Positions 1-13,218 of a stretch of DNA of 64,000 nt are shown here, piece after piece. How positions within the stretch are numbered: the first letter of the stretch is position 1; every line of letters starts with the position of its first letter. The notes under the pieces are model-generated. The model was not told the DNA's origin. It made no database searches and saw only the letters and a list, made by a program, of their open reading frames with translations. The stretch covers positions 47,846 to 111,845 of the forward strand of contig JANPYM010000024.1 of NCBI GenBank assembly GCA_025890175.1, given 5' to 3'. The translations under genes and the position numbers were made by a program. The DNA is from Ciborinia camelliae. Its lineage: Eukaryota > Ascomycota > Leotiomycetes > Helotiales > Sclerotiniaceae.

Positions 1-1651
1 ATCCAAACAAATGTCTATCGACACCTTTGCCATCACTCGCAGCTGAGATGTACTCAACGTGCGAGTTAATAGCCGCGCGGAATGCAGCAATGGCCTTAGC
101 AGGTTCGACTGTGTGATCAGAGATCGCTTTGCAGAAGGCGACCGAGTCGTCGGATACGGATCGACATGTTTCGGTTCGACCTTGTTGGAAACGACGTGTT
201 GCGGCACTTTCGTACGTGGGACGGTTCTTGCCGTACATTTTGAAATAGGCGAGTTGGATGATCATTTGTACGTAGGCGTCAGGTGAACATTTGAATTTCT
301 TGATGAGACCCTTGCCATAACCTTGGTAGGCTTGGACGCGGAGTTCATGGGCGGCGATGACTTCAGTGAAATCTTTTGTGGCGCGCTCAATTTCAGATTG
401 GACTTCTTTTGTGATGTGAAATTTGAGGGGTGTTGGTTCGGGGAGGTTCGAGCGGATGGAGGGGTTGGAGAAATCGAGTTTGTTGTTGAAAATTACTTCA
501 TTTACGTAGTCATTCAAACGATGAGTAGGGGTTCCATCCATCATGGAGTGCTCACCCATGAAACCGGATGTACCATTGTTGTTGATGATGAATTGAAGGG
601 GTTTGTCAAACCAGCGGTTTGCCCCATCACCGTGCCAGTATTGATGAGCTCGCTCTTCTAGGGTGACTGGAGCAGCGTCATCTAAACAGACAACAAATGA
701 AGCGGATTCAATGTCTTTGAGAATCTTGGCATTTGATGGGTTCGCCTTGAGAAGAACTTCCCGGGCATCGGTCCAGATATCGCGGTTCTCGGATGTGAGA
801 GTTCCGACTGCTGGTGTATTCTCTGCTTTCTCGTAAATGCGCTTGAATTGTTGTTCCAACTCAGAAGTGTTCAATTGTTGTCCATCCACTTCATGCATAA
901 CCTTGAAGAATTGATTCTTGCGAATAACCAAAATATGTTTGTTCTCCTCTGCAGAATACTTGACTGGGTGATCTGCTGGCTTTGAGGGAACTCGACAGGC
1001 GTTGAACATCCATTGATAACTTTCCATGGAAATTGGTAGTTTCTTCATATATTCTGGTTCCAAAGTTCCACCATCCACTTGTTTCTTGAATTCCAAAACT
1101 GCAGTACTGATAGCAGCAGCTCTCTTTGATGGATCGCGCCGCCTTCTATCATCTCGGTGGGAGTAAAAGTAGCTGACATATGGGACAACTGGATCTCTGT
1201 AACTCAAATATGCAACATCATTCCACCATTCATAAATCCAATTCTTGTGCTTGGGATCTTCTCGACGAGCGATTAACTTCTCTTGAAGTTTGCTACCAAC
1301 TCCACCTGGCTTTATGAATTCTTGAACAGCTTTTGTGGTGTTTTGTAACTCGGAGGAGGTAAGCAAGGGATGCACTGATTTGAGGTATCGAACAGCTGTC
1401 TCTTCTAAGGTAGGAACTGGAAGTTTTGGGAGTGATTCTTCAAATCGTAGCATAGGACCCTTAGATAAATCTTCTACATAACCTGCCATCCAATATTGTC
1501 AATCATAAAGCTTTTGGTAACGGGGCATAAAGAAGAATGTATCTGTACCTTTTGGGAGAGAGCTATTGCTCCGCGCATTTGCTGGTGCCATACCTAGAGT
1601 CTGCGAAATCTTGTAAGCTTTCATAAACCTCATATAAGATCGTACAAACAT
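1..1651 (-). CDS. CAT2: Carnitine O-acetyltransferase, 3' end cut by the window
   Basis: Transfers acetyl groups between CoA and carnitine so they can leave peroxisomes and enter mitochondria. Model: exon 1 1651-1549, a 66-bp intron 1548-1483, exon 2 1482 to the window edge, about 528 codons. The frame shows the family landmarks: LPKLPVP near the N-terminus, the catalytic-His block GEHSMMDGTPTHRL (His codon at 549-551), and GVDRHLFG at the edge. The family is usually about 630-650 residues, so roughly 110 C-terminal residues, including any peroxisomal tripeptide, lie outside. The first ATG after an in-frame stop is at 1651. It gives a basic, acid-free leader (MFVRSYMRFMKAYK) typical of a mitochondrial presequence. 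A second in-frame ATG at 1591 (MAPANARS) would give a leaderless form. Identity is very sure. Which start is used is not known. Confidence 0.95.
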
Positions 1652-2547
1652 ACTCTTGAAACTCTTGTAGATGTAAAGCTATTTCTGAGCAGCGGAGATT
1701 GAATACGACCTTTCGCCAACAACTTCAACATACCAACGACGTTTCCTTGAAAGACGGAGGAAGAGGAGAGTTTTATTGAGGGGTGAAATTAAAGAGAGAC
1801 TCTTTTGTGAAAGTAGCAGGGAATTGGTAGATTATGGCTTCTTTTAGATAAAAGTGTTATGGTTGGTTGCCAATTATACATTACTTCTAAGGTTGGTTGT
1901 ACTTGCTTGGTCCCTTCGGTAAACCTCCCGTCCGTCTCTTTCATTATACCGAGGCATCTTTGGGAGAATGAATGAATGAAGCTTGGACCAACCCCACAAT
2001 GTCGCCGCTTCAACCTCCAGGAATACCGCAAACACGCAAACACGCAAACACGCACTGCACCCCACACCTGCAATATCACATTGAGCTTCCTCTATGGATA
2101 AATTTCGGACAATATCTCAGCCAAATCAGTTTGTTCGTAACCTCCGAATGGATAAAAAGAGATTTCCACCATTATCCGTCTTCGGTAATACCGTGATGGC
2201 TATGCATTTTCTATTTTCTATCTATATCCTCGGTCGTCCGGAAAGGAACGTTGGCATTATCAGAATGTATCATTTGACCTTCAAGAAAACAAACATGGTC
2301 AAACAGACAACGTGGTCATGATAATATCGCCTATTGTCGGATTTTCCTTTTTCTTTTTTTCTCCCTTCAAAAGCTCGCTTATGGAAGGAGCTAAGATTTG
2401 CATGTGATCGGTCTCAGATCATCTTGTCAGCTCTAGCGGCGTTGACCTTTTGCTGCTAGCTTCCAGTGAGCAGAGCGGAAGTCAGTTCTCAGTTGTCAGT
2501 TCTCCTTATCAAATTATCAAATTTTCTACTAGACCCAATGTCACTAC
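1652..2547. other. Upstream region of the carnitine acetyltransferase gene
   Basis: No gene seen. It should hold the promoter and 5' leader of the minus-strand acetyltransferase. A triple GCAAACAC-type 8-bp repeat lies near 2028-2052. Overlapping short frames on both strands near 1.8-2.3 kb have no recognisable product. Confidence 0.5.
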
Positions 2548-2988
2548 TTGTATACCACCCTAAGTTGTAATCAATCAAATCTACCAGACATTAATAGCTT
2601 CCCCGGCTTGGCTGAAGAAGATAAAGCTATCGCTCATTCCGGGGATTTCAGGAAACCAAGTTTCTTGAGTTATACATTGTTTGTATTAGAATGCGTGAAG
2701 AACATATCGGTTGATAAACCGAGAGCTATTAAATTTACAATCTCGGCATGGCCAGTGTTTACTGTATCGATCATTCATCCACCTCAAACGTTCATACATC
2801 TGTCATGGCAAAATCTCGATGCCCGGAAGGTTCTCCAAGATTTCGAAGACTTCGAATACCGAGTGATTCACGTAACGCAGAGTTCGCGTTGGCCATTCTG
2901 TTTTGTTCCTTTTGGTGCACTCAAGATGGCACTAAGACCTCGACTACCAATACTGTCCGAGGAAGAAGTTATTCGATTGTTTGGCTGA
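2548..2988 (+). other. Unassigned 146-codon open frame
   Basis: Open frame with a fairly protein-like composition (acidic and aromatic residues throughout, ending in LSEEEVIRLFG), but no ATG near its beginning: the first in-frame ATG comes only about 25 codons before the stop. A good acceptor-like sequence (TTTTCTACTAG, ending at 2532) directly precedes it, so it could be a terminal exon of an unseen gene or a gene relic. No family recognised. The frame is bounded by a TAG just upstream. Low confidence that it is expressed. Confidence 0.2.
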
Positions 2989-4612
2989 ACTATACTGGCA
3001 ACATGATTTGATTCCGGATTAGATTTTTGAGCGACATACCTCATCAACGGATTATTATTGTTTCATCCTTTCCAAAGATTATACCTTATTTCCCTTGAAG
3101 GGAAGAGTATAAGAAGGCTTAAGCTTATTCTCACATGCCCCTCGCCCAAAACAGTCAACCCGTTGAAAAAAAACTGCCACCATGGCTGTCTGTTGTAATT
3201 GGTGATATTACGGTGCAGATTCCGATTCGCAAGTCGTGGAAGTTTACCTGGAAACTTGGTGATTAGGTGCGAGTGCATGACGCTAAAAGAATTCGAGACA
3301 GCAGCATTTGTATCAACATACGATTTAGGATTCTAAGGTGATAACATTAGGGTAATTGACAATGAAAAAGCTGACAAATGTGACCAACCGAGCAAAACCT
3401 GACGACCCATCTTTTTCTCGACAGTCTTCCTCTCTCTGATGGGACTTTAATCCCACTGCCCTTCGATTGCACTTCATACTCTTCCTCAAAACACCCGCAA
3501 TGAATAATGCAGGGTTCTCTTGAATTAGAATCGCAGCTCTAAAAGCTCCCAGCCTATCCGATTCTATATTCATCGGATGTATATCAAGCAAGTACATGCT
3601 ACATATGCTTGGAAAGTCCAATCTTCTATTGTCAAGAATCCGATTCAAATACACCAAGACGAAGAACTCTATCTTTTTTTGACACGACCTTTCCGTGACA
3701 AGCGCTCAGGTAACTTTTACTAATAATATAATTGACCCCACCGCTGTCACATTCCTAACAATATAATAGTTACAAAAGTACGCAAATATTCGTGTACTTA
3801 AGGAACTACCTCCTGCTCCCTCGGGGGCGGAGTTGGGTTTGTCCTTCCCACAGGCAACATCTCAGTCCTCAGATCGTCTTCATTGAAGGATTTCCGCTAA
3901 GATATGTAGTCATTTGTACTGGGTTCTCAGCTTCTTTATATACCTACGCACCTACCTACCTATAGGATAGGAAGTCCAAATATCACATGGAAATATGATA
4001 TGGTCCATCTAAAAGATATAGACAGAACAGCGGTGAATCATCAATCACATCACCTCTATATGCTCCACCAATAATGATACCAAGAATCAGTCACGCCCAA
4101 CTACGTCTTGCCCAGCAGAATTGGTGAATCCGGGAAAGAAACGTGCGTATAAAAAGAACTCATGTTTCCCCCCGAAGTTTTTTTTATATATGGATAATGT
4201 TTCCTTAATTATTCTTATTCTATGGCTTCGAAACTTTGGTCATCGTCAAGTCTTCTAGCTCTTCTTCGTAACGTGGGAACGTTTTTAGAATAAACTCCTT
4301 TTTGATTTACCTATATACCATAACCATCAGCAAACTCTCGCTGCTCACCTCAGGCTCGCAACACTGTCATCTAAATACTTAGCCATCGATTCGGTAGTTA
4401 TTATTGATTTTGTTAATGCTGTCAATTCTCCCTCGCATACACATGCATACAAAAATTTCATCCTTCTCAAATAGTTGCCTGTGAGTCAAATATCCATAAA
4501 AGAAGACTTCATCTTTCACATCCCCAACAGGTAATCTCAAAACCCGACATATCTTTTCAGTAAGGCAACCCTCATGTTTTCTAGATAATGAAGAAAGAAT
4601 ATCTATCATGGG
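2989..4612. other. Intergenic DNA, no gene identified
   Basis: Several short frames occur on both strands (for example minus 3325-3657, 110 codons), none with a recognisable domain or matching splice signals. The base composition becomes more AT-rich towards 4 kb, and the first TACC-type tetranucleotide run appears near 3955. Confidence 0.4.
4379..4609 (-). other. Unassigned 76-codon ATG frame beside a TATAAAAG box
   Basis: Begins with ATG at 4609, only a few bases after a minus-strand TATAAAAG (4620-4613). That spacing is too short for a normal TATA-to-start leader in this frame. The product is protein-like (CRVLRLPVGDVKDE, MCMRGRID) but matches no family I recognise. It may be a relic or chance. 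Listed because it lies at the edge of the TATAAAAG-rich desert. Confidence 0.15.
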
Positions 4613-7600
4613 CTTTTATAGTTGAGGAGAATATTACCGGTCCTATTTAATCATCACACAATACTATGTAGTAGATTTTGTTGCGTGATAATGTGGGACT
4701 AGGTTGGGTGAGGAGAAAGTATAAATAAACATCTCCTCTATTGGTTCGAGTTCCTATTAAACTCGGGAAATAATGGATCGATATGCTCGTTTTGGTATGG
4801 CATCTTTGGATGTTGATTTAGAGGTCTTTATCTTAGCTTCTGCCTCCTGGTATCATTGATGAGGTAACTGTCAGTTTGAGTAATATATATATGTATATAT
4901 CCCATCTCCTATATTTATGATCTGAAACCTACATTCTTACCATTCTTGCTATCTCTAGCGTCAAAACAGAGTTAACAATTACCCACCGAATAAAACAATC
5001 ATTGCCATTCTGATGTGGTGTTATATAAAATAAAAACGCGGATATAGATAGATTCATAAATCTAAAAGTTAACCAAGAAAATATACTCCCCGGAAATCAA
5101 AGAGTATCCCCCAAAGTTCTAAGCGCGGCATGCATCTTGAATATATAAATACTTTGATTAACAGGATGATATATCCGTGACTTATATATTCGATATTCCT
5201 TTATGCCGAATGGACTCTTGAGTTACACAGAACTCGGCCGTGCTGAGGTCGGCCCTACATTCTAGCCCATGACGCTTTTTCAAATCAGAAGGTCCCGATG
5301 GGATATATAATATACAAGAGGTATTTCTTTCCAGCTCAGGAATCGCATACTGCTGAAGGTTATACATTGACGATGCCGGGAATCTAAGAGCGCCAAAGAT
5401 TTTATGTAGTGTTGTGTTGTGAATGGAAAGGATTCTAATGCCTAGCGGTCTTCGAATCCAAGTGATTATGATGAATATTTGTTTCTTAGTGCTATATCTC
5501 TGCGTTGTGAAGTTTACTTTCGTCAACTTATCAGTCTCTTTGTCATTAGATTGTGGATTTTCATTGTCGGTGTTTTATTAACTGTTGTTTATGATAACAT
5601 TCAATGAGACTTCAATTTCCAAATTCTTTATACTATACCAATAGGCAGAATAAACCTGTTAGTTTATTGTTCCGACATGATCGCGATTTTGAATGGGACT
5701 CCTGTGAAGCTTTTGTGGAGTATTTTACTGATACCTCTATGGTGACGAGGTAGTCGAGGTTGCCTCTTATATACCTTACCGCAACATCCTGTTTGTGTAA
5801 ACACTTCTTGCGATTAAGAAGATAATCCTTTACTAAGCTCGAAGTAAAACTTGGGAGTGGACTATAAATTCACCGCACAAGATCCCAATTTACACCTCCA
5901 TTAAACTTTATTTTATGCTCCTTCATCCGTATTATAGGAATGGTTTCGTCGCTTTGTCTGGTGCCCGGGATTTGGTATTGATGTTTCTTCTTGTTGGGAA
6001 GGGGTGGAATATAATATTAGCTTCCTGTTTATGTAATTGCGTTCTTCACTGTCATTTTATTAGCCTTATCGACAATAGTTTGGTTATTTTGGTACTGTTA
6101 ACACTTATTTAAAGATTGTACCTAAATACTATAAGAAACTTGAGTCTTCAGAAGAGCTTTGAAGATCGCTATTCTAGCATCTTAAAGGTTTATTAGTTAA
6201 TACGCTTCTCAATGTCTAGAACTTGGCATTTAATTATCTTGGAATTTTAGCTGATTGTTTTCAATCTCTAAACCTATCTAGGTTCATATGGATATCTCGT
6301 CATCTTGTTTTCCACACTTCCACAACCATCTATCCCCAATGTCTTGCTGTATGAATCTTATTCTCCCTCTGGATGGGAATGCCTGTTGCCTCGCAGCCCT
6401 ATATTGTCAAAGCTCTTTCTCTATAGTGTTCAACATTCAAAATTTATTCGCATCAAGAGAGCTATAAGTCTTCGGTCAAGGATAATGTGAAAATTGGCTC
6501 AGTAATACCATCTAGTCGATCCTATCAATCCCACTCCCCGAATGTCATGTAGATGGTATAAAAGTTCCCGAATTTTGTATATGTAATCAAATATGTTTAT
6601 GAGAATAGGGATATTGATACCATCCGAGAATTTAATGCCACCAAGCTTCGTTGTTAAAAATTCAGGACTTCAAGCTTCTGAGATACTCGTAGGAAGTTTT
6701 CCAACGGTAGTATTATGCTTATATTAAATCTTTGTCAACACTGCTTTTTACTATCAATATATAGAAAAATACATATTTAGCAAGGCTATTACTGTTGTCA
6801 TATATCTTATAGCGGCTTAAATTCTATCTTTAGTGTGGATGGTATAGATATTCCACCTTTCAACATCAGAATATCAAAGATGTATGTATTAGGGCAAACA
6901 CACAGTTTGTTAGCTGATGCATACCACTCCTGTGATGGCATGGTTAATCATCCTTATTGATTTGACGATTTGAAACATGCCACTGTACATTCTTATATAG
7001 AAGAGGGAGCAACTTAGAGATACTGAGTGTAGCGTAGTGGTCTCTCGCTTAATTTTGAGCATTAGCCCCGCTATATGCATCTTTTAGGTCCATCTTTGTA
7101 ATCGAGAAACACAGGGCAGAGATGGAACAAATATATAAAAGAATTTCATCCATGCATATTGAATGGATAATTATGAAGTGGTATCAATTAATAAGAAAAA
7201 GGATTGCTGATTAGTTGGCAGACCTTTTACAATACTCAAGGTCTATCTTTTTTCTTCTTTTTACAAGTTTCGTATGTTTGATTCAGATCATCAGGGAGCC
7301 AGCAAAGTATTTAATCGTTGTTATTCCCAGTCTCATCAATATATGGAATCATTTTTCTCTGTCGAAATACTGTTGTTATGAATTCATCTTCTACTCCATT
7401 ATCATACAAAAATATGTTGACTTTCATATCACTGCGAGTATGAAATCATCACCACAACGCTATGCAAAAAGATATCACATTGAACTTTTCTCTTTAGCCC
7501 AGATATTGTTTGATCTTTTTCCTTGAGTTATCTTTGAATATTGGTTTTCTACCAATACTCGATCTCAAGGTATATGAAAGTTCATCTTCTTATATATCAT

Positions 7601-8075
7601 TGTTTGTAGACCAAAAGTGTAGAGGTTTCCAAGGAAATTATTTACTCCGCAAGTTAAGAAACGTGATCGTATTATCAAAACTCGTTAATTACTTGGAATT
7701 CAACTTACTGTTGCTCAAAACGAGAGGATGGATGTACCGTCCAAATTTTTGTACTTATTTTCAACGGGCCCTAAAACTTTTGATTCCCTATTGTGATTGT
7801 TCGCTGTCAATTTGGCATTCCGCAACTGTCAAATATTAGCTATAACCCTTGAACACACTAACCCAAGGTTCATTGTTAAGTTCAATAAGGAAATGAAATT
7901 GCAAATATGCCAAGCTCGGGTCCATTTCTATGAGCAAAGAATGGGATTACTCCACCTTATGGCAAACTCCATTTGAATATAATGATGTATTTGTTTGATG
8001 CTTTGTGGTGGTCAGATTTCCTTTTATAGTTCAAGAGGGATTCCCGCCCTTTCCAATGATTAGAGAGAAGGGCAT

Positions 8076-8438
8076 TCAAAAGTCACCATCCTCATCATAG
8101 GCTATAGTTGGTGAATTTTGGGATCGGTATAAACAGTGTAAATATTGCTCCTTGAGTCCATAAATTTTATCAGCGGGAATGATAAATGAACAAATGGGTA
8201 TTGAAATTACATGCCCATTGCTATCTCTCTTTCGAAACCTCGGTCCAAAATTTGCATGTCTAAAGTCTCTCAAATTTATATCCACAAGGAAAAGATCAGT
8301 CATTTCATTATCTTGATTATCACCACCACTTTCACCTTCTGCTACCGGAATAATGATTGTACTCTTGGCAATACTGTGTCTGTCAAAATCCTCTCTCACT
8401 ATCAGAATATTGATGTCAAATACAAAAGCCCAATTCAA
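8076..8438 (-). other. Unassigned protein-like open frame inside the desert
   Basis: A 120-codon frame ending in YDEDGDF, with balanced charged and hydrophobic residues (EGESGGDNQDNEMTD, NFGPRFRKRD). It has no ATG at its 5' edge. An acceptor-like TTCTGATAG lies inside it near 8390, so it could be a terminal exon. The overlapping plus-strand frame 8211-8663 looks less protein-like. No family recognised. The minus-strand TATAAAAG at 8028-8021 lies just beyond its stop and so cannot be its promoter. Confidence 0.2.
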
Positions 8439-11400
8439 GGAGTTGTGATTTCCATATCAAGTTGTAATTTTAAGATGTTAAACCAAGGGGGAGCCCCCAT
8501 TCACCCTGTAGTTGTTGCTTCCTCACACTGTTTCCTCTTTATTTTCAATCTTCAGCCTGATGAGATAGGTAATGAATTTTTTTCTTTTATCAATCACTTG
8601 CTTAAAACGCATTTGGTACTGATTTTACCATGTACGCAATTCATTCAAGCTGAAATTCCATAATTGTGGGTTGAACTAGCCCTGGAATAAGCGTGACGTA
8701 AAATGTGACGTAACTTGGGATTTTCAATTGAATTCGGCTTCCAATCAAACCGCTATAGACATGAGATTTTTAGTATAATCACATCTTGCTGAGAGTTAAT
8801 CCAGCATATACAACATGAACCTGGGCGTAAGGAAGCAGCAGGACAAGAAGCTTGAAACACTTCGCAGTTGCCGCCCCCCTGGACTTAGCGGTGCACTCGA
8901 ATCTTAGGGAAAAGTGATATCATATGCGTATTGCTCGGATGTTGTCTGACTGCTGTTGTTTCTTGTCATAGTTGTTATTAATAGTAAATTCTCCACATCA
9001 ATAACAGAGCTTTATGACCATCCTCATCACTTTAAATTTCTACTACATATTCCACTCTCAAATATGCTAGAGAATATCTCGTATCATAAAATACACACCG
9101 TACTTCCGCGATGAAACTGGATCACATAACTCATGGCCTTCAGGTGAGATTTCTCGTTTGACCTGAAACAGGAAAAATTGAATTATTTATATGGGCAATG
9201 TCAAATTCCAAGTCGGAGCGCCTCCTACAAGCGTGGGTTATCTGATAATTCAGTGACCCAAATCTCTTCGTATATTGTTTCCAGATAGATTATAAAAGAA
9301 GCTAGTTCTTGTCTATTGAAGAGCTATTCGATAATTCTGAGCTGTTCTTCTTCGATTAACTCCAGGATCTCAGCTTCGCGATCTCGAGCTACACTTCATC
9401 GATTCAATTTATTATATGTTTGCGCCGGGAACCCAATGGTGTTTAATAATATCCAAGTATTGCCATGTTTCCCATTATTATTGCCATTTATTCTGAATGC
9501 TGTCATTATGTCGTATTGTCTCCATCCATTTCCCTGGCATTTCGATACATCTTGTCAAACTCATCTTCTTTGTCTCGAAGAAAACATAATTACTTGGTTC
9601 TCCTTGACTTGCAAAATAGTATGATTTGACTTTCAGTTTGATAAATATTTACCTTTTTGTGTATTCTAGTTTTTATATAGAGATTGGGGCGAGACTCGAA
9701 GGTAGATACCGAATAATGCTAGCCGTGACAAGATAGTTTGTTCCACTTTTCTTTGGACATGTTTGGTAGATTGATCTCTGGGTATTAAGGTGGCGAATTT
9801 CGGGCCAATTTGAATATACATTAAAATAGGTTATATTGTAAACATTAAAGTCTCTCGGGGTTCTGGTATAAATACCTAGTGAAATATTATTTTCATTCTA
9901 AACAATTCCTGGAGAGACTCTTAGCTTTGGTGGGGAAAGAGACTTACTTCATTGTGATTAATCGCTTGCTACTATCAAGAATTTAGACAGTATCGTTGCC
10001 AGATATTCGTTTTCACACAGATATTTATATATTACCTGTCTGTAGTGCCTGGCGACTTCAAAAGGAAAGCAAAGCTAGGAGATATCATATCTTTCAAACT
10101 TCGTCTCTGCGACATCGAGGCTTTCCTAGAGACTATTGTACAGAGAATAGTAATTTGATTATTTCTATACCGAAACTAAAAACGAGGGATTATATACCAC
10201 AAAGGCTTGAATATGATGGGCCGAGTAACATCACTTATCAACGCTGCCTTACAGCTTTGAAAGTTTCTACTCATGCCCATTAGCGTATAAAACATCCCCG
10301 GAGGGTATTGATCTGCTAGAAATTGTTATTATCTAATACATTGGGAAACTTATTCTTTATTTGATAGATTACTTCTATCCATGAACACTCGGGGGGTATT
10401 CCTTTGCCTGATTTATTTTCCTGTAGCTTCAAATGAATACCAGGAACTTTCTGTCACTCTTTTGGTTTTCGGCGAATATGCGAACTTCTCAAGACTTGAG
10501 TATAAATTCTACTGAAATTTCATTATCAAAATATAATCCTATATCTAAGCCTTCACGTAAAAGTCACATGTGAAACTTGCTTTCAGTCAAGAGACAAATG
10601 GATTACTGCAAGTCGAATTTGGAAGTAATATGATTTCAGATTTTGTTTTTAAGAAGGCCATTACTCTATGATTGCGTGTTATCTGACTATCATCATCTCT
10701 CAAATTTATTGCCAATTATACTTTAGTATTTCGTCATTGCCAGCTCTGAGGGGGAAGTTTCCTTTCATCGCGTGACCGTGACAGAATCAGCGAGGGAAAT
10801 CGTCATTCTCTATTTGACCTTACCGGAGATTTCCTTGCAGAGTATTCCCATGAAAAATTGTGATTTCACAGCCCATTCATGTATCTCTGGAAGTTGAAGT
10901 CTCACCTTCTTTGATCGAAGGATTCAGAATCTTGTGGTGCGATTCAAATAGCCTATTTAGTAGAATATCTAACGGTAGGTCTCTCCCAGGGAATTGAATC
11001 CTCCCCTGAAAGTCACTGTATTATTGGTAACACTAGCAAGAGACTCAGTTCATACTTTTATTCGTTCAGTTTCACTTTCCCAGACCCTCTATAAGTGCCA
11101 TACCAATGATTCTCATTATTGTTCTGTCAACCAAATGCACAAAGAAGCGGCCTACGTCGAAACAAGGCTCAACATCAAGGTTTACAAGCCCAGGAGGAGT
11201 ATGAAGGCTGGTCAGCAAGCTTGATAATTGCATCAATTTCTTCAAATGTGGGAACATATATAGAAGGAACAAACTTTTAGCGTCAATTTATTTTTCTCGT
11301 CAATTTTACTTATTTTAGACGTTTGCTCTCTTATGACAGAGAATATGTACACACAGTCCTTATCATAATCGAACAGAATAACCTACTCTTTGGGACTTAC

Positions 11401-13050
11401 ACTAAATATATCTGCATTCTAAATATACGATGCAGATCTGAGCTCCATAATGGTCTTTTTGTGCGATGTGGGAGTATCAATATACCGCCTCAATCCTTTA
11501 CAGGAGACGCTCTTTATACCCCACCGGATAAAGTGGCCCGATACTAGTAAAGATCATAATTATATTCCTCAAATCCTTTGCTCTACTTAGATGGTGACAT
11601 CATCGTAACTGATCGAATTGAAAATATTTCATTTGGATATAAAACCATACCCCCTCTACAGAGCAGTCTCTCTATAACAGATATTCACAAAGATTAAGCA
11701 ACTCTAACAAGGGCTTGGTGTTTTGATACTAAATAGGCAGTTGACCTTGGGAAGGCTGAGAGACTGGAATCTTTCTTTTTGTGTTTTCCTGGGTTTAAGT
11801 AAAACCAACCTCTATATTATTGTCAAAAAACTGATTTTTATCTAGATTTCATAAGTACTTACTGTCAAGGTAATTCAGAGAGTAATGATTTGCATATATA
11901 AATCGGAATTCTCTCGTTACAGTAAAATGGATCACGGTTTCATACTGAGAATGGCCAGATTATCTCGATGGATCAACGGCACCAATTAGGAGTAGGGAGA
12001 TACTTTTAATGAAGGTGGAGAACTCTTGTATTTATAAGTATTTTGGTCAAGTTGAATCTGACGTTAGATTAAAGGACTACCACTTAATATGTACTGTTTG
12101 ATCTTGATTCTTATTTATGAAACTATTTTCTAAACAGTGGGGTATAAAAGAAGGTATTTCCCATCTCAAACCACTTTTTGGGGAGTATTAACAAGGATGT
12201 CCTCTTCTGTTCTCCTTATAAGGGTTGTCGAAGATTGAGTTCGGTGTTCTAAAAAGAAGGCTGTCAACAAGGTGAAAGCTGGTGATTAATTACCATGAGA
12301 AGGCCTTCCTGCGAAGGATCATTGAGTTATTTTGTTTCACACTGTCGATTTTTCAAGTAGAGCGTTTGATTTCTCCCGCCGTCAATATAAACTGGGCCTC
12401 ATCCCAACCTAGTCCAGACTCGTCAACCTTGGCAGCCCCTCATTTGAAAACAATAGGATTGAGAAACTGTATATCTCTTCTTCCAAAGTTCCTGATATGT
12501 AAATTTCTAAGTACAGCCTTGGACTCAGGAACTTCCTCGTTTGTAAATAAAATTCAAAGGGACCAGAATAGGAAGCTAACAAGTATTTATACTTCATGAA
12601 TCCCTCGGTGAGATTTCAAGATAATAAAACATGCAAAACCTTATGTGATAATGGATACAAGTTGATGGCAAGGAGATTTAGAAATATAGTAATTAACTGC
12701 ATTCTATTTTAAACCAAACGAAAGCCATAGTCAACTTGAACAAAAGGTCTCAAATCTATTATCTATAGGAAGCTATAAAAACTGAGCTTTGTAACAAGGA
12801 TACTTTTCCTTCTAAGAGGTATACGTGCTGGTTTCCAAAACTTTGTGGGGCCAAAGTACTGAATTATTTATATATTGAGACACAATAGGAGAAATGTTAC
12901 AATTTCAAGGAAGATAATATCCAATAATTGTATTAGATTATAAGAGTTGTATTTATCGTCATTTTTATAGCTTCCAGATTTTCTGTTGTTATAGTGAGGG
13001 ATCCTCTTTGAAGTATAAGTATAAACGTGTATATTGACAATATTGGGAAG

Positions 13051-13218
13051 TCATTTGGTTATGGGTATGGAAAAGTCAACGGAAAAGACTTCCTGAATCA
13101 TATTGTATCCTTCAGATCTCACTATTACCATACAATCTTCAAAATATCTAAAAGATATGTAAGGATCTCGGGATTGAATGAATGGAAAAAACAATGTGTG
13201 CTCTGGAAGAGTATGCAT
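13051..13218 (-). other. Short 55-codon ORF downstream of a TATAAAAG box
   Basis: TATAAAAG on minus (13272-13265) is followed by about 45 bases rich in A and C, then ATG (MHTLPEHTLFFPF...), an arrangement like a small fungal transcription unit. The predicted peptide has no signal peptide, Cys pattern or known motif. It overlaps a plus-strand frame (13027-13242) of similar length, so coding is uncertain. Confidence 0.15.

Noticed and set aside
7029..7100. tRNA-like A-box sequence (TAGCGTAGTGG)
   Set aside because: No acceptor-stem pairing, only a weak 4-bp anticodon-like stem, and no B box (GGTTCGAATCC-type) at the required distance.
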